In this document: positions 24,268 through 32,917 of the stretch, in pieces
Layout of the letters: each line of letters begins with the position of its first letter
Position numbering within the stretch: the first letter of the stretch is position 1
From: a virus
Strand: one strand, 5' to 3'
DNA length: 36,805 nt
IMG/VR virus record: IMGVR_UViG_3300009508_000029
Coordinates: 1-36,805 of that record
The notes under the pieces: model-generated
Seen by the model: the letters and a program-made list of their open reading frames with translations, nothing else
Database searches by the model: none
Told to the model about the DNA's origin: nothing
Program-made: the position numbers and the translations under genes

Positions 24268-26871
24268 ATGGCTACTCCAGCACAAAAAACCGCTGTCAAG
24301 GTAGCAACTGCTAAGGGCTCAAACCAGAACATCTTACTTAGTTCTATCCAAGACCTTGTTAAGCAATCTGGGCTTTTATATACTACAGGATTTGAAGACT
24401 TCCTTCAGCCGGCTGGATCCAGCGTCGGATTGCCCGATGCAACCGCCGGTCTACCTGTCACTCAACAACAGATAGAAAATGCTAGCACTGATATGTTAGA
24501 TGCCGTTACGCAAGAATACGGACTCTTCGACAAGGATGGCAAGCGATATAATGTAGACCGTTATGTAGCGGCATTTTATGGACCACCCGAAGATGTCAAT
24601 ACCCGGCTTCTTCATCCCGCTTTTTCAAGTGAGTTCCTTCACGCTAAACCAAGCCAATTGTCTCTGTTGCAGCCATTGCTTAAGTTTTTTATGGTCAACA
24701 GGGATGGTGAAGAGCAAGAAATATATTTTAGCGACCACATGACTGAAAAAAGGAGTCTCGAATTAGCATCTCTTCGGAGAGCGGGAACACAAAGTGAAGT
24801 ATTATCGCCCAAATCGGATAAAGGGTCCAATGTGGGAATTAAATCTTTTACCTGGGATTACCACAACAAGCATGAAGGTGACAGGATTATACGGGCAAAT
24901 CTAGAACTATATTTTGGGAGCCTGGGAGAACTAGTTAACGAAAATTACTTGCAATTTTTATTTACTAATGGCCGCACCTCTGTGATGTTTCCCAATCTTG
25001 GTCCAAATGGTTCAAGGGATACCCTAGACGACCGCCGCCAAGCACTTTTTGTAGAATTGGACCACCTCCAGAACCTCATGGAAAGCGCCAAGACAAAGGG
25101 AAAGCAGATCCTTTACCTACCCATTAACGGAGGAAGTGATTCCCTTCTAGATAAAAATGACTTCCTTCAATTAAAGGTGGCAGTTGGATGGAATGTCCCC
25201 AAGGGATCACAACAAAAATTATTACGCCTGTTTTCGGGAGATGCCGACACCAAGCGAACCAAATTAAATGATTTTTTAGAGTCTGTCAACCGCACCCAGC
25301 GAGTGATTACTTTGGGACTCGTTGATTATGAGGTTAATTTTTCTCAAGAGGGTCCCACTACTTTATCTATAAAATACATGGGAAGTGCTGATAGTTATCT
25401 TGCAAGTGTACATTCCGATATTTTTGGACAATATAACCAAGAACTCCCACTTAATCAAAAGACTGTATATATGGATCTAAGCGCCCTGGGGCACACCCAA
25501 CTGATCAAGCAAATAGAGTCGGATGCTCTAAAAATAGGATATGTTTACTATAACTTCATCACCCAGGGGCAATACCAAAAGGATGGGAAAACTATAACCA
25601 CAGGTGAGCCCTCTTATATGGGGCTCATGTTGGAGAGAAAATATCTTCAAGTCGCACTCCAATCCGCCACCCTTAACAAAACCGGATCGGCGGCTAGTAT
25701 AAAGATCTCTGCTCAATTGGCCGTAGTAGACTCGGTCATTGATTTGTATTTAAAAGTCACAGAGCCTGAGCGCCTAGCTACTATGATGGCTTCATTGGTC
25801 CGCAATCAGCAGATCTTCAGGGCAGTCTATAGAGATGGTAAGAAGGTCGAGGTAAAGCGTGGGGCGGAAATATATGACTCCGACTGGAAAGCAAAGATAA
25901 AACGCCTCTTTGAAAAGTGGTCCAAAAGCAAGGAAGCACCCAACCTTGGGGATCTTTATAGTCCACCACAGGAAGGAGAGCGACATATATTCTATCTCCG
26001 CCTTGGTGATCTTCTAAAGACTGCCTCTGTATTGGCAGAGTTGCGTGATGATGTAAAATTTGTCCTGGGCACCATGGACCCAACTTCACTAGGGCTACCC
26101 AATAACGGCGATTATATTTCAATTTATGATATTCCCATCTCTCTTGAATATTATATGCAGTTTTTCTATGAAAAGTTTGTTGGACAAGGGAGACCTTCCT
26201 ACCCTATGAGGTCCTTTGTGGATGATTTACAGACTCTAGTGGGATCTCTCGTTAACCAACTTAGTGATTATACGGTTCAAACTAGTTTTGGCATGACTGT
26301 TTATAGTTCATATAATTTTATCCAAGAAAAGGTCTTAATACCTCAAACTATTACCCGGTACCAACAACGCAATAATAACATAGTCTATAAAAAAAAGCAG
26401 GGTGGTAAGATTTTTCATCATTATGTATTTTTTGCTAACCAGATAAAGCCAGATGAGAGATATGGGGACAAAAAGAAAGACGAAGAAAATGGAATCTATC
26501 ATTACGTGCTCGGCTCTGACAGAGGACTCGCAAGAGAGTTTAACTTCACTAAAATTGACATGCCCCAGTATAAAGCACTTCAGATTGAGGCAGCGAATTA
26601 TGGCGTTAGCAAACTAGAGAGAACAGTCGCCTCTTCTCGTGCCTTGATTCTCCCTCAAAATATAGAAATTGTGATGTTTGGGAACAACCTACACCAGAAT
26701 GGAGACTATATCTATGTAGATAGTAGGGTTGCACTAGGAGACTATGCGAATAAAGTATTATCCATCGGTGGGTACTATAAGGTCGTTAGGTCTAGTCACT
26801 CTATTAAGCCAGGGGAGTTTCGAACAGTCTTGACTTGCTTGTACGCTATGCCAACGGGCGAAAAACCTTAA
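24268..26871 (+). CDS. Large baseplate structural protein, hub candidate
   Basis: The 867-residue product starts immediately after the gp53-like stop. It is soluble, mixed alpha/beta, and has no lysozyme or protease motif that I can find. The C-terminal part (QNIEIVMFGNNLHQNGDYIY, DYANKVLSIGGYYKVVRSSH, SIKPGEFRTVLTCLYA) resembles the end of myophage hub proteins of the gp27/gp44 type, where the last domain reads as a small barrel with a GGYY-V-x-x-x-H-x-I motif. On that basis it may be the hub, with the rest as added domains. A wedge protein is the alternative. Confidence 0.6.
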   Translation: MATPAQKTAVKVATAKGSNQNILLSSIQDLVKQSGLLYTTGFEDFLQPAGSSVGLPDATAGLPVTQQQIENASTDMLDAVTQEYGLFDKDGKRYNVDRYVAAFYGPPEDVNTRLLHPAFSSEFLHAKPSQLSLLQPLLKFFMVNRDGEEQEIYFSDHMTEKRSLELASLRRAGTQSEVLSPKSDKGSNVGIKSFTWDYHNKHEGDRIIRANLELYFGSLGELVNENYLQFLFTNGRTSVMFPNLGPNGSRDTLDDRRQALFVELDHLQNLMESAKTKGKQILYLPINGGSDSLLDKNDFLQLKVAVGWNVPKGSQQKLLRLFSGDADTKRTKLNDFLESVNRTQRVITLGLVDYEVNFSQEGPTTLSIKYMGSADSYLASVHSDIFGQYNQELPLNQKTVYMDLSALGHTQLIKQIESDALKIGYVYYNFITQGQYQKDGKTITTGEPSYMGLMLERKYLQVALQSATLNKTGSAASIKISAQLAVVDSVIDLYLKVTEPERLATMMASLVRNQQIFRAVYRDGKKVEVKRGAEIYDSDWKAKIKRLFEKWSKSKEAPNLGDLYSPPQEGERHIFYLRLGDLLKTASVLAELRDDVKFVLGTMDPTSLGLPNNGDYISIYDIPISLEYYMQFFYEKFVGQGRPSYPMRSFVDDLQTLVGSLVNQLSDYTVQTSFGMTVYSSYNFIQEKVLIPQTITRYQQRNNNIVYKKKQGGKIFHHYVFFANQIKPDERYGDKKKDEENGIYHYVLGSDRGLAREFNFTKIDMPQYKALQIEAANYGVSKLERTVASSRALILPQNIEIVMFGNNLHQNGDYIYVDSRVALGDYANKVLSIGGYYKVVRSSHSIKPGEFRTVLTCLYAMPTGEKP

Positions 26872-26891
26872 CAATCATGTGGAGTAAATAA

Positions 26892-28397
26892 GTGGCTAAC
26901 CAAATTCGTCCAGACCCCCAAAATACACCAGAAGAGTTTTCTTATGGAGAAAACAACATTGGTTCCCGAGAGATTTTTTTAGAGCGTCAGAAATATGATA
27001 AAGAGATTTTTCCCGATAATTTAATTTCCAATTTTATGGAGACTTGGACTACTGACCGTTTTTATGGATTAGTCAACACCAAGGGAAATACTGTTGTAGT
27101 AGATGAAAAATATCTAAAGCCTTTGCGTTATGCGGGTGGCACCACTCTTTTTACGCTCAATTTTGTAGCAGATGCCTGGGGAGACTTTTGTACTCGCCTA
27201 CGTGAGTTGTCGGCTAATGATCAACTGTATAAGAATAGTCCCTGGTCAAACCCCAACGCTATTAAGGCATGGGACTCAATCGATAACGGCTATCGAGATT
27301 ACATGACTCAAATTATTTATCCTGCCTTTAATCAGTTGTTCTTGGCACGAAACGGTCGAGACAAAAAGGTTCGGGATATAAACTCTTTCATGGGCATGTT
27401 CGAGAAGTTTATGGACGAGATTATGATAAGTCTTGGACCTGTGACCAGATCGGGATTTATTGAAAGTAATTATATTTCACCATTGGCCTCCGGATTAATG
27501 ATAGAAATAGGCAATGACGATTATTCTAGTGATTTCACAAAATCTTATGAGTACAAGGATGACAACTTTCAATTAGTCGCCCGCATCGCTGCTCAATATG
27601 GCTTTGCTATAGATAAAAACATTCCTTGGCGCTTCATCGCTGATTTACGTAGTCCGGCAATGCAAGAATACATGTATGGTGTCCCTATAGAACAATTTAT
27701 TCTTAATGATCTTACCGTTGAGTCCTGCGAGCCTTTTTATCTTGATCCTGAGATCCCGCCTGTTGCCTTTGGGTACTCGCAAATTGACGGAATGAGAGAT
27801 GTGCAGCGTCGTATCACTTTTCATTTTGATGATCAGGGAGAAGTAGTGCCGGGCTATGCGGCATATCAAGGGGTGAGGAGCGCAACCCAGCCCGAGGTAT
27901 TTGATATTTTGTTTTCTACTGCCTATAGCGCCACTTGGGATTCTGATATAGACGTGTTAGTGCCTCAACTAGTATCTTATTATAATACCTATGTGGCGGC
28001 TTTACCTGTAGTATCTGCACGTGAACCCTATCTTTATGAACACGGGGTGTGCCCGCCGGAGACCTTCTCAATCGTTCGCACTCAGATCGACCTAGATAAT
28101 TTTGCGGCTCTCTATGAGGATCGCTGGAGGCTACGGACATTTTATCACCTACGACGCCTCGAACGATCTACTCGGAAATCTCGGGAACTAATGGTAAGAG
28201 AGGTTCAAAAAATAATGAATATCTATAACCTGAGTGGAGTGAACGGCTACCGCCGAGCCTTGAGATATACCCAAGAAGAGTTTATTGGACCTTACGACAC
28301 TGATCCGTTAACACTCGACACAGTTGGGGATATAATAAAGCAACGTGGGAAAGGAGAAGAGCGATATGCTTTTCCAGACACTGGACGACAAGACTGA
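26892..28397 (+). CDS. Hypothetical baseplate or tail structural protein
   Basis: The start is GTG 26892 with GGAG at 26881-26884. The 501-residue product is rich in aromatic and acidic residues, with no signal, membrane segment or known motif. Visible segments are PDNLISNFMETWTTDRFYG near 40-58 and EDRWRLRTFYHLRRLERSTR near 415-435. Its place after baseplate genes makes a virion role likely. Its last 32 bases contain the ribosome binding site and start of the DNA polymerase gene. Confidence 0.7.
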   Translation: MANQIRPDPQNTPEEFSYGENNIGSREIFLERQKYDKEIFPDNLISNFMETWTTDRFYGLVNTKGNTVVVDEKYLKPLRYAGGTTLFTLNFVADAWGDFCTRLRELSANDQLYKNSPWSNPNAIKAWDSIDNGYRDYMTQIIYPAFNQLFLARNGRDKKVRDINSFMGMFEKFMDEIMISLGPVTRSGFIESNYISPLASGLMIEIGNDDYSSDFTKSYEYKDDNFQLVARIAAQYGFAIDKNIPWRFIADLRSPAMQEYMYGVPIEQFILNDLTVESCEPFYLDPEIPPVAFGYSQIDGMRDVQRRITFHFDDQGEVVPGYAAYQGVRSATQPEVFDILFSTAYSATWDSDIDVLVPQLVSYYNTYVAALPVVSAREPYLYEHGVCPPETFSIVRTQIDLDNFAALYEDRWRLRTFYHLRRLERSTRKSRELMVREVQKIMNIYNLSGVNGYRRALRYTQEEFIGPYDTDPLTLDTVGDIIKQRGKGEERYAFPDTGRQD

Positions 28398-29583
28398 GTG
28401 TGTAGGCATTTATGCAGACGAACAATTGTATTTTAATTTAGATTCTTTGCCTTCTGCCCTTGCTCGGACTTGGTCCTACTCGCCCTATCTTCGAAATCAC
28501 GATGTAGAATATGCTTCTTTGTACCTTGAGGGACAAAAAATAGAAGATATAATCCCCGAATATCTAAAGGATGACTGGTCTGACATCTCTCAAAGAGTGC
28601 TGTCCTTTAAGCGATCCCTCAATATCGGACATGTCAGCCTTTCGGAAAACTGCTTTTTTGATTTAGTACCAAAGCGTTTTCTTATCGAGTGGTGCGAAGT
28701 AAAAAACAAGATAACAGAATACGTCTTTGCTAATGTAAAAAAGCCTCTACGCTATGGGTTTCATCATCATGTTAATATGATGCTGGAAGATATGTCTCAC
28801 CGCAAGATAAACGTCTGCCCTAAGACACTAAGAACGTATGAGTCGGATACTAAATTAGGGAAACAGGTTGCCACTATTATGGGCAGACCACCTTTCGTCA
28901 AGTATTCTCAGTTTGGCACCAGAACTGGACGCCTTACCACCCGGAAAGACAGTTTTCCTATTTTGACACTACCTAAAACGTTACGCAGCGCCGTCAAGCC
29001 TAGCAATGATTCATTTGTTGAGATTGATTTCAATGGGGCTGAAGTACGGACTCTCTTAGGACTATTGGGCAAGCCACAACCTCCTGGCGACATCCATGAG
29101 TTTCACCTCAACAACATCTTTGAGAGTATCGCCACACGAGGGGATGCTAAAGTAGCCTTTTTTGCCTGGCTCTATGGCTCATCACAGGGCGACCCTGCTG
29201 AACGATTGAGGCTTACAGAGTTTTATAATAAACAGGAACTACTTGATACATACTGGCAAGATGGCACAATTACCACTCCTTACGGGAAGAGTATGGATAA
29301 TGTTGATCAGCACCACGCTCTCAATTACCTCATTCAGTCTACGTCTGCTGAATTAACGCTCAAGCAGGCTCTTAAAATAGATTATCTTTTACGCTCCCAG
29401 GGGACTGGATCTTATATTACATTTATTATCCATGACTCGGTAATTGTTGATCTTAAAGATGAGGATGAATGGTTATTGCCTTCCATACTTAAGTTAATGT
29501 CATCAACTAACTTTGGACCATTTGAAATAAATGCCTCCCAGGGGGAAAATTTGGCAAACTTACGGAAACTAAAGCATGGATAA
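28366..29583 (+). CDS. polA: Family A DNA polymerase, polymerase domain only
   Basis: The 405-residue protein carries polymerase family A motifs in order: TGRLTTRKDSFPILTLP (187-203, like TGRLSSTDPNLQNIP), motif A VEIDFNGAEVR (D221), the O-helix RGDAKVAFFAWLYG (258-271; K262, F266 and Y270 match Pol I K758, F762 and Y766), YLIQSTSAELTLKQA (321-335) and motif C IIHDSVIVD (354-362; D357). The Pol I glutamate after that aspartate is serine here. No 3'-5' exonuclease or 5'-3' nuclease domain precedes it; a separate FEN-type gene lies at 32918. ATG 28366 is chosen over GTG 28345 because AAGGAG (28351-28356) sits nine bases before it. T4 itself uses a family B enzyme. Confidence 0.9.
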   Translation: MLFQTLDDKTECVGIYADEQLYFNLDSLPSALARTWSYSPYLRNHDVEYASLYLEGQKIEDIIPEYLKDDWSDISQRVLSFKRSLNIGHVSLSENCFFDLVPKRFLIEWCEVKNKITEYVFANVKKPLRYGFHHHVNMMLEDMSHRKINVCPKTLRTYESDTKLGKQVATIMGRPPFVKYSQFGTRTGRLTTRKDSFPILTLPKTLRSAVKPSNDSFVEIDFNGAEVRTLLGLLGKPQPPGDIHEFHLNNIFESIATRGDAKVAFFAWLYGSSQGDPAERLRLTEFYNKQELLDTYWQDGTITTPYGKSMDNVDQHHALNYLIQSTSAELTLKQALKIDYLLRSQGTGSYITFIIHDSVIVDLKDEDEWLLPSILKLMSSTNFGPFEINASQGENLANLRKLKHG

Positions 29584-30424
29584 GATTATAGGACTAGGCA
29601 AGACAGGATGTGCTTTAGCAGAGGAATTTACAGCATACCCTGAATATCGAATATACAAGATACTAGATGAAAGCAATGAGAGGGGGACACTGGAATTAGG
29701 CACCTACTCATCAATGGACCAATACGAAGAGAATGTAGACGAGGCAGAAGTATCCTCTTATTTGAGATCAGTTAAAGAGGGCGATGGTGTTCTGTTTATC
29801 CTCTGCGGTGGCGACCCCATCACCGGTGCGGCATTACGTATTCTCAAGTGTATTAAGGACGCTACTATCAATGTCCTGTACGTATGCCCGGATCGGGAAA
29901 TGTCCTCTACTGACAGCCGAACCAATGATAAGATTGCCTTTAATATTTTGCAGCAGTACGCCCGTTCTGGAGTGTTCAATAATCTCTTTTTGTCCCACTA
30001 TTCTACTGTTGAGACTCTCATCGGCGACGCCTCTATCGAAGAGTATGACAAAAAGATCAATTATTTTATAACCTATGCTTTGGCGATGATTAATTTCTTC
30101 GAGCACTCTCCAGCCGTAGTAAATGGAAAGCTAAAGCCTCTCGACTGGGCTTCGATTTCTAGCCTCGGCATAGGGTCTCTAGATACTGAAGAAATAAACT
30201 TTCTTTTCCCCCTTCAAGATACAACCGAAATGCATTTTTATTTTGGAATCCCCGAGGAAGACCTAAAAAGGGATCAATCCCTGATGAAGAAGATAAAAGA
30301 ATACGTAAGGTCTTTTCGAAGCGACGGCAAAACAGTGAGTTTTTCGGTCCATCCGACTACGTTTGAAGGAATCATGGTATTGTGTCATGCTTTCTCCACT
30401 CAGATCCAGTCTTTGGTAGAATAG
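29576..30424 (+). CDS. Divergent tubulin/FtsZ-like protein
   Basis: The 282-residue protein follows the FtsZ pattern in order. KIIGLGKTGCALAEEF (3-18) matches the first strand and loop (IKVIGVGGGGNNAVNRM). GDGVLFILCGGDPITGAAL (69-87) matches [20 protein letters not shown], the signature loop. NVLYVCPDRE (99-108) fits the next strand, FNNLFLSHYSTVETLIGDAS (134-153) fits the IPNDRILEI segment, KINYFITYALAMINFFEHSP (160-179) fits helix H7, and KPLDWASI (187-194) the T7 loop (NLDFADV). The C-terminal third (EMHFYFGIPEEDL, KTVSFSVHPTTFEG) fits the activation domain. The signature loop has lost the second and third glycines and one of two T7 acids is serine, so GTP use may be altered. Related phage proteins (PhuZ, TubZ) form filaments that position phage DNA. 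It overlaps the polymerase gene by eight bases. Confidence 0.72.
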   Translation: MDKIIGLGKTGCALAEEFTAYPEYRIYKILDESNERGTLELGTYSSMDQYEENVDEAEVSSYLRSVKEGDGVLFILCGGDPITGAALRILKCIKDATINVLYVCPDREMSSTDSRTNDKIAFNILQQYARSGVFNNLFLSHYSTVETLIGDASIEEYDKKINYFITYALAMINFFEHSPAVVNGKLKPLDWASISSLGIGSLDTEEINFLFPLQDTTEMHFYFGIPEEDLKRDQSLMKKIKEYVRSFRSDGKTVSFSVHPTTFEGIMVLCHAFSTQIQSLVE

Positions 30425-30435
30425 CCAATTAACAG

Positions 30436-30447
30436 ACTATTTAATAA
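30436..30447 (+). promoter_or_regulatory. Candidate phage promoter word before gene at 30479
   Basis: ACTATTTAATAA lies in the 54-base gap after the tubulin-like gene. It resembles the ACTATTTAT words before structural genes, with one base changed. No -35 box is evident. It is a weak call. Confidence 0.22.
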
Positions 30448-30478
30448 GACTAATATCTCCGAGGAAAGTGAACATACA

Positions 30479-30922
30479 ATGTCAAACTCATCCCGCCCAA
30501 GGGGCATTCTTTTAGCATCTTTTATTAATACCGACAATGATGAGGACATCTTGACAGAAGTGCAGGCTATCGTTGATAACTTGACGTTGACAAACAAATT
30601 CATCTTCCTGCTTGCTCAAGAATCTGATCCATCTAAAAAGATTCTTACATACAATGCACTCACCGAGTCGGGCTCTCCTTTTAATCCTCGTCTATATACT
30701 ATTCGAGTGCATCGCAAGAAGCAGACAAATACTCTCTATACGATAAACGCTCTGAACTCGGCACTCTCCCTTGAACACGAGGGGAAGACTGGGAAAGATC
30801 TAAAATTAGACTGGGAAAAGTATACTAATTCTCTTCTCTTGAGCACCAATAAAAAACTTGCGGTTCATCCTGTTGAAGTCCTTAAGATTTTTAAAATAGA
30901 AGACGAACCCGAAGAAAAATAA
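30479..30922 (+). CDS. Hypothetical protein between tubulin-like gene and gp32
   Basis: The 147-residue product has a mixed alpha/beta pattern: RGILLASFINTDNDEDILTE at 8-27, a hydrophobic strand KFIFLLAQES near 40-49, RLYTIRVHRKKQTNTLYTIN near 72-91, and LLLSTNKKLAVHPVEVLKIF near 118-137, then an acidic end. I know no family for it. GAGGAAAG lies upstream of the ATG. Lying between the tubulin-like gene and gp32, it may belong to replication or to the tubulin system; nothing shows which. Confidence 0.68.
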   Translation: MSNSSRPRGILLASFINTDNDEDILTEVQAIVDNLTLTNKFIFLLAQESDPSKKILTYNALTESGSPFNPRLYTIRVHRKKQTNTLYTINALNSALSLEHEGKTGKDLKLDWEKYTNSLLLSTNKKLAVHPVEVLKIFKIEDEPEEK

Positions 30923-30923
30923 C

Positions 30924-30951
30924 TTTACACCCTCTCCTTATGTGGTATAGT
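30924..30951 (+). promoter_or_regulatory. Sigma70-like promoter for gp32
   Basis: TTTACA (30924-30929), a 16-base spacer and TATAGT (30946-30951) precede the gp32 start by 36 bases. A TG pair is nearby at 30943-30944. The same layout, TTTAYA, 16 bases, TATAGT, occurs before the helicase gene. It starts just after the upstream stop codon. This looks like an early promoter read by host RNA polymerase. Confidence 0.6.
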
Positions 30952-30987
30952 GGATACACGGTCAACTAACCAGTAAAGGAGAAACAC

Positions 30988-31764
30988 ATGGGTATTGATC
31001 TTGCAAAGATGCGGCAGAAGCACGCCGCTCTTACCAATCGGGGAGGAGACTCCTCAGAAAACTTTTGGAAGCCAGACGAGGGCACGCACCAGTTGCGACT
31101 AGTATGCCCGCCAAACGGCGATCCATTCTTTGAGGCGTATTACCACTACGGCATGGGTGCCGAAGGTAAGACTACCGTCCTCAGCCCACGCACTAATGGC
31201 GACGCAGATCCCATTGCAGAGTGGGGAACCAGTCTTTGGAACGAAGGCACTGACGGCTCAAAGGAAGCAGCAAAACGCTTCTGGCCTAAGATGCGAGTGT
31301 TCGCTCCCATCGTCGTCCGTGGCGAAGAGGACAAGGGCGTTCGCTGGTGGGGCTTTTCCCGCACCACCTACCAAGCACTACTTGATGTAGTCCTTGACCC
31401 CGAGTACGGGGACATTACCGATACCGAAAAGGGTACGGACATTCGCATTGACTACGGCAAGAAGTCGGGTCAATCATTCCCAACGACTGATGTGCGCCCA
31501 ATGCGCCGCACCTCACCCTTGGCGAAGACCGAAGAAGAAGTCAACACTCTTCTTGAAACCATCAAAGTCGCTGCGGATGTCTTTGACGTTGCTAGTTACG
31601 AGGACTGCCAAAAGGTTCTTAACGATACCTTGGGTGACACGGAGACCACAACTACCTCCGAGTCCACTCGTTACAACAACACCACGACTACTGCCCCTGC
31701 CACGAACACGGGCATGGAAACCGTGACGGATATCGAATCAGCGTTTGATGATTTGCTGTCGTAG
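30988..31764 (+). CDS. 32: Single-stranded DNA-binding protein, gp32-like
   Basis: The 258-residue protein has the T4 gp32 plan: a basic N-terminus (LAKMRQKHAAL), a core starting FWKPDEGTHQLRLVCPPNGD with FFEAYYHYGMG, aromatic residues suited to stacking on bases (VRWWGFSRTTYQALLDVV), and an acidic tip (DIESAFDDLLS) like those that recruit partners. The cysteine/histidine zinc site of T4 gp32 is missing; only two cysteines are present. A threonine-rich linker (about 215-245) precedes the tip. AAAGGAG before the ATG is strong and it has its own promoter. It coats single strands for polymerase, UvsX and helicase. Confidence 0.9.
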   Translation: MGIDLAKMRQKHAALTNRGGDSSENFWKPDEGTHQLRLVCPPNGDPFFEAYYHYGMGAEGKTTVLSPRTNGDADPIAEWGTSLWNEGTDGSKEAAKRFWPKMRVFAPIVVRGEEDKGVRWWGFSRTTYQALLDVVLDPEYGDITDTEKGTDIRIDYGKKSGQSFPTTDVRPMRRTSPLAKTEEEVNTLLETIKVAADVFDVASYEDCQKVLNDTLGDTETTTTSESTRYNNTTTTAPATNTGMETVTDIESAFDDLLS

Positions 31765-31782
31765 TTGACCAGCACCCGCAGG

Positions 31783-31806
31783 GGGGCACGGGGTTATAGG
31801 TGCCCC
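31783..31806 (+). other. Strong hairpin between gp32 and uvsX
   Basis: GGGGCAC (31783-31789) pairs perfectly with GTGCCCC (31800-31806) around a ten-base loop; flanking bases can extend it with one bulge. It is followed by TCCTTATGG, too short a T-run for a normal terminator. It may partly end gp32 transcripts, so that more gp32 than UvsX is made, or stabilise the gp32 message. Confidence 0.5.
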
Positions 31807-31828
31807 TCCTTATGGAAATGGAGATTAA

Positions 31829-32899
31829 ATGGGAAATAGAGCCGGAAACAGCCTTGTAAGTGATCTGCGTAATGAACTAAACAAGGCAGCCAAAGAAAAT
31901 ATTGCATACGATTTGAGCGGAGATAATCCAACGGACGTCAAAACCTGGATCTCAACTGGGTCAACGCTTTTAGATTATATTATCTCTAACCGCCGAGACG
32001 GGGGTATCCCTGTCGGCAAACTCACCACAATCGCTGGCGAGTCTGCCAGCGGCAAGAGTCTTATCGTCACTCAGATCTTAGCGAACACACAAAAGATGGG
32101 AGGCGTTGCTGTCTATATTGACACAGAGAACGCAGCGTCGCCAGATTTCATGGAACAGTTAGGACTGGACACAAAGAATAACTTTATGTATGTTCAGCCT
32201 GGCACAATCGAAGAGGTGTTTGAGAGCATTGAACGTCTTATCGGGCTTATTCGAGAGAAGGCCCCTGATAAGTTGGTTTGTATTGTTTGGGATAGCGTTG
32301 CTGGTACACCAGTTAAGGCTGAGATCGAAGGGGACTATGATCCTAACAGCCGTATCGGATTGACTGCCAAAGCACTAGCCAAAGGTATGCGAAAAGTAAC
32401 GGAGGCTCTTGGGAAAGAGCAGATCGCTGTAGTTTTCACCAACCAGTTGAAAACCAACATTGGCGTGATGTTTGGAGACAACCGAGTGGAGCCAGGTGGC
32501 AAGGCTCTACCCTATCATGCCTCCAGTCGTATCTGGCTGACCCAGCACAAGGGAAAAGCCAACGGTCAGATCCTAAATGAAAAGAAGCAGGTCATTGGTT
32601 TTCACACCAGTGCCAAGACGATGAAGTCTCGCTTCGGACCATCACCAAGGAGTTGTCAGTTCGATGTATTGTTTGACCTTGCTAACGACCGTGTTGGCGT
32701 TGATGACGAAGGTTCCTGGCTTACTGCTATCGCTGGCACGCCTGGCTGTATTCGCAGCGGCGCTTGGTATACTATCAACGTTGACGGCGAAGATAAAAAG
32801 TTCCAAAGCAAAGACTTTCCGAAGCTCTTAGAAGATAAGAAGTTTAAGGAAAGAGTTCTTGACATCCTAGAGGATGAGTGTAGAATAGGTAAGAAGTAA
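31829..32899 (+). CDS. uvsX: UvsX/RecA-type recombinase
   Basis: The 356-residue protein is a RecA-fold strand-exchange ATPase: Walker A GESASGKS (70-77), the catalytic-glutamate strand VYIDTENAASP (95-105, E100), Walker B LVCIVWDS (149-156, D155), and the DNA-binding loop region around 203-230 (FTNQLKTN, DNRVEPGGKALPYH). The aspartate-glutamate dyad and the EPGGKAL-like motif are shared with RecA and UvsX. It works with gp32 in recombination-dependent replication. Start ATG is preceded by GGAG. It fits UvsX in length (T4 391). Confidence 0.94.
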   Translation: MGNRAGNSLVSDLRNELNKAAKENIAYDLSGDNPTDVKTWISTGSTLLDYIISNRRDGGIPVGKLTTIAGESASGKSLIVTQILANTQKMGGVAVYIDTENAASPDFMEQLGLDTKNNFMYVQPGTIEEVFESIERLIGLIREKAPDKLVCIVWDSVAGTPVKAEIEGDYDPNSRIGLTAKALAKGMRKVTEALGKEQIAVVFTNQLKTNIGVMFGDNRVEPGGKALPYHASSRIWLTQHKGKANGQILNEKKQVIGFHTSAKTMKSRFGPSPRSCQFDVLFDLANDRVGVDDEGSWLTAIAGTPGCIRSGAWYTINVDGEDKKFQSKDFPKLLEDKKFKERVLDILEDECRIGKK

Positions 32900-32917
32900 A
32901 ACTCTACCGGAGACCCC

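Noticed and set aside
24268-26871. Lysozyme or cell-wall hydrolase domain in the large baseplate protein (T4 gp5-like)
   Set aside because: No lysozyme catalytic pattern or other hydrolase motif could be found in the translation.
28345-28365. GTG at 28345 as polymerase start
   Set aside because: AAGGAG at 28351-28356 lies between it and ATG 28366 at ideal spacing, so ATG is used.
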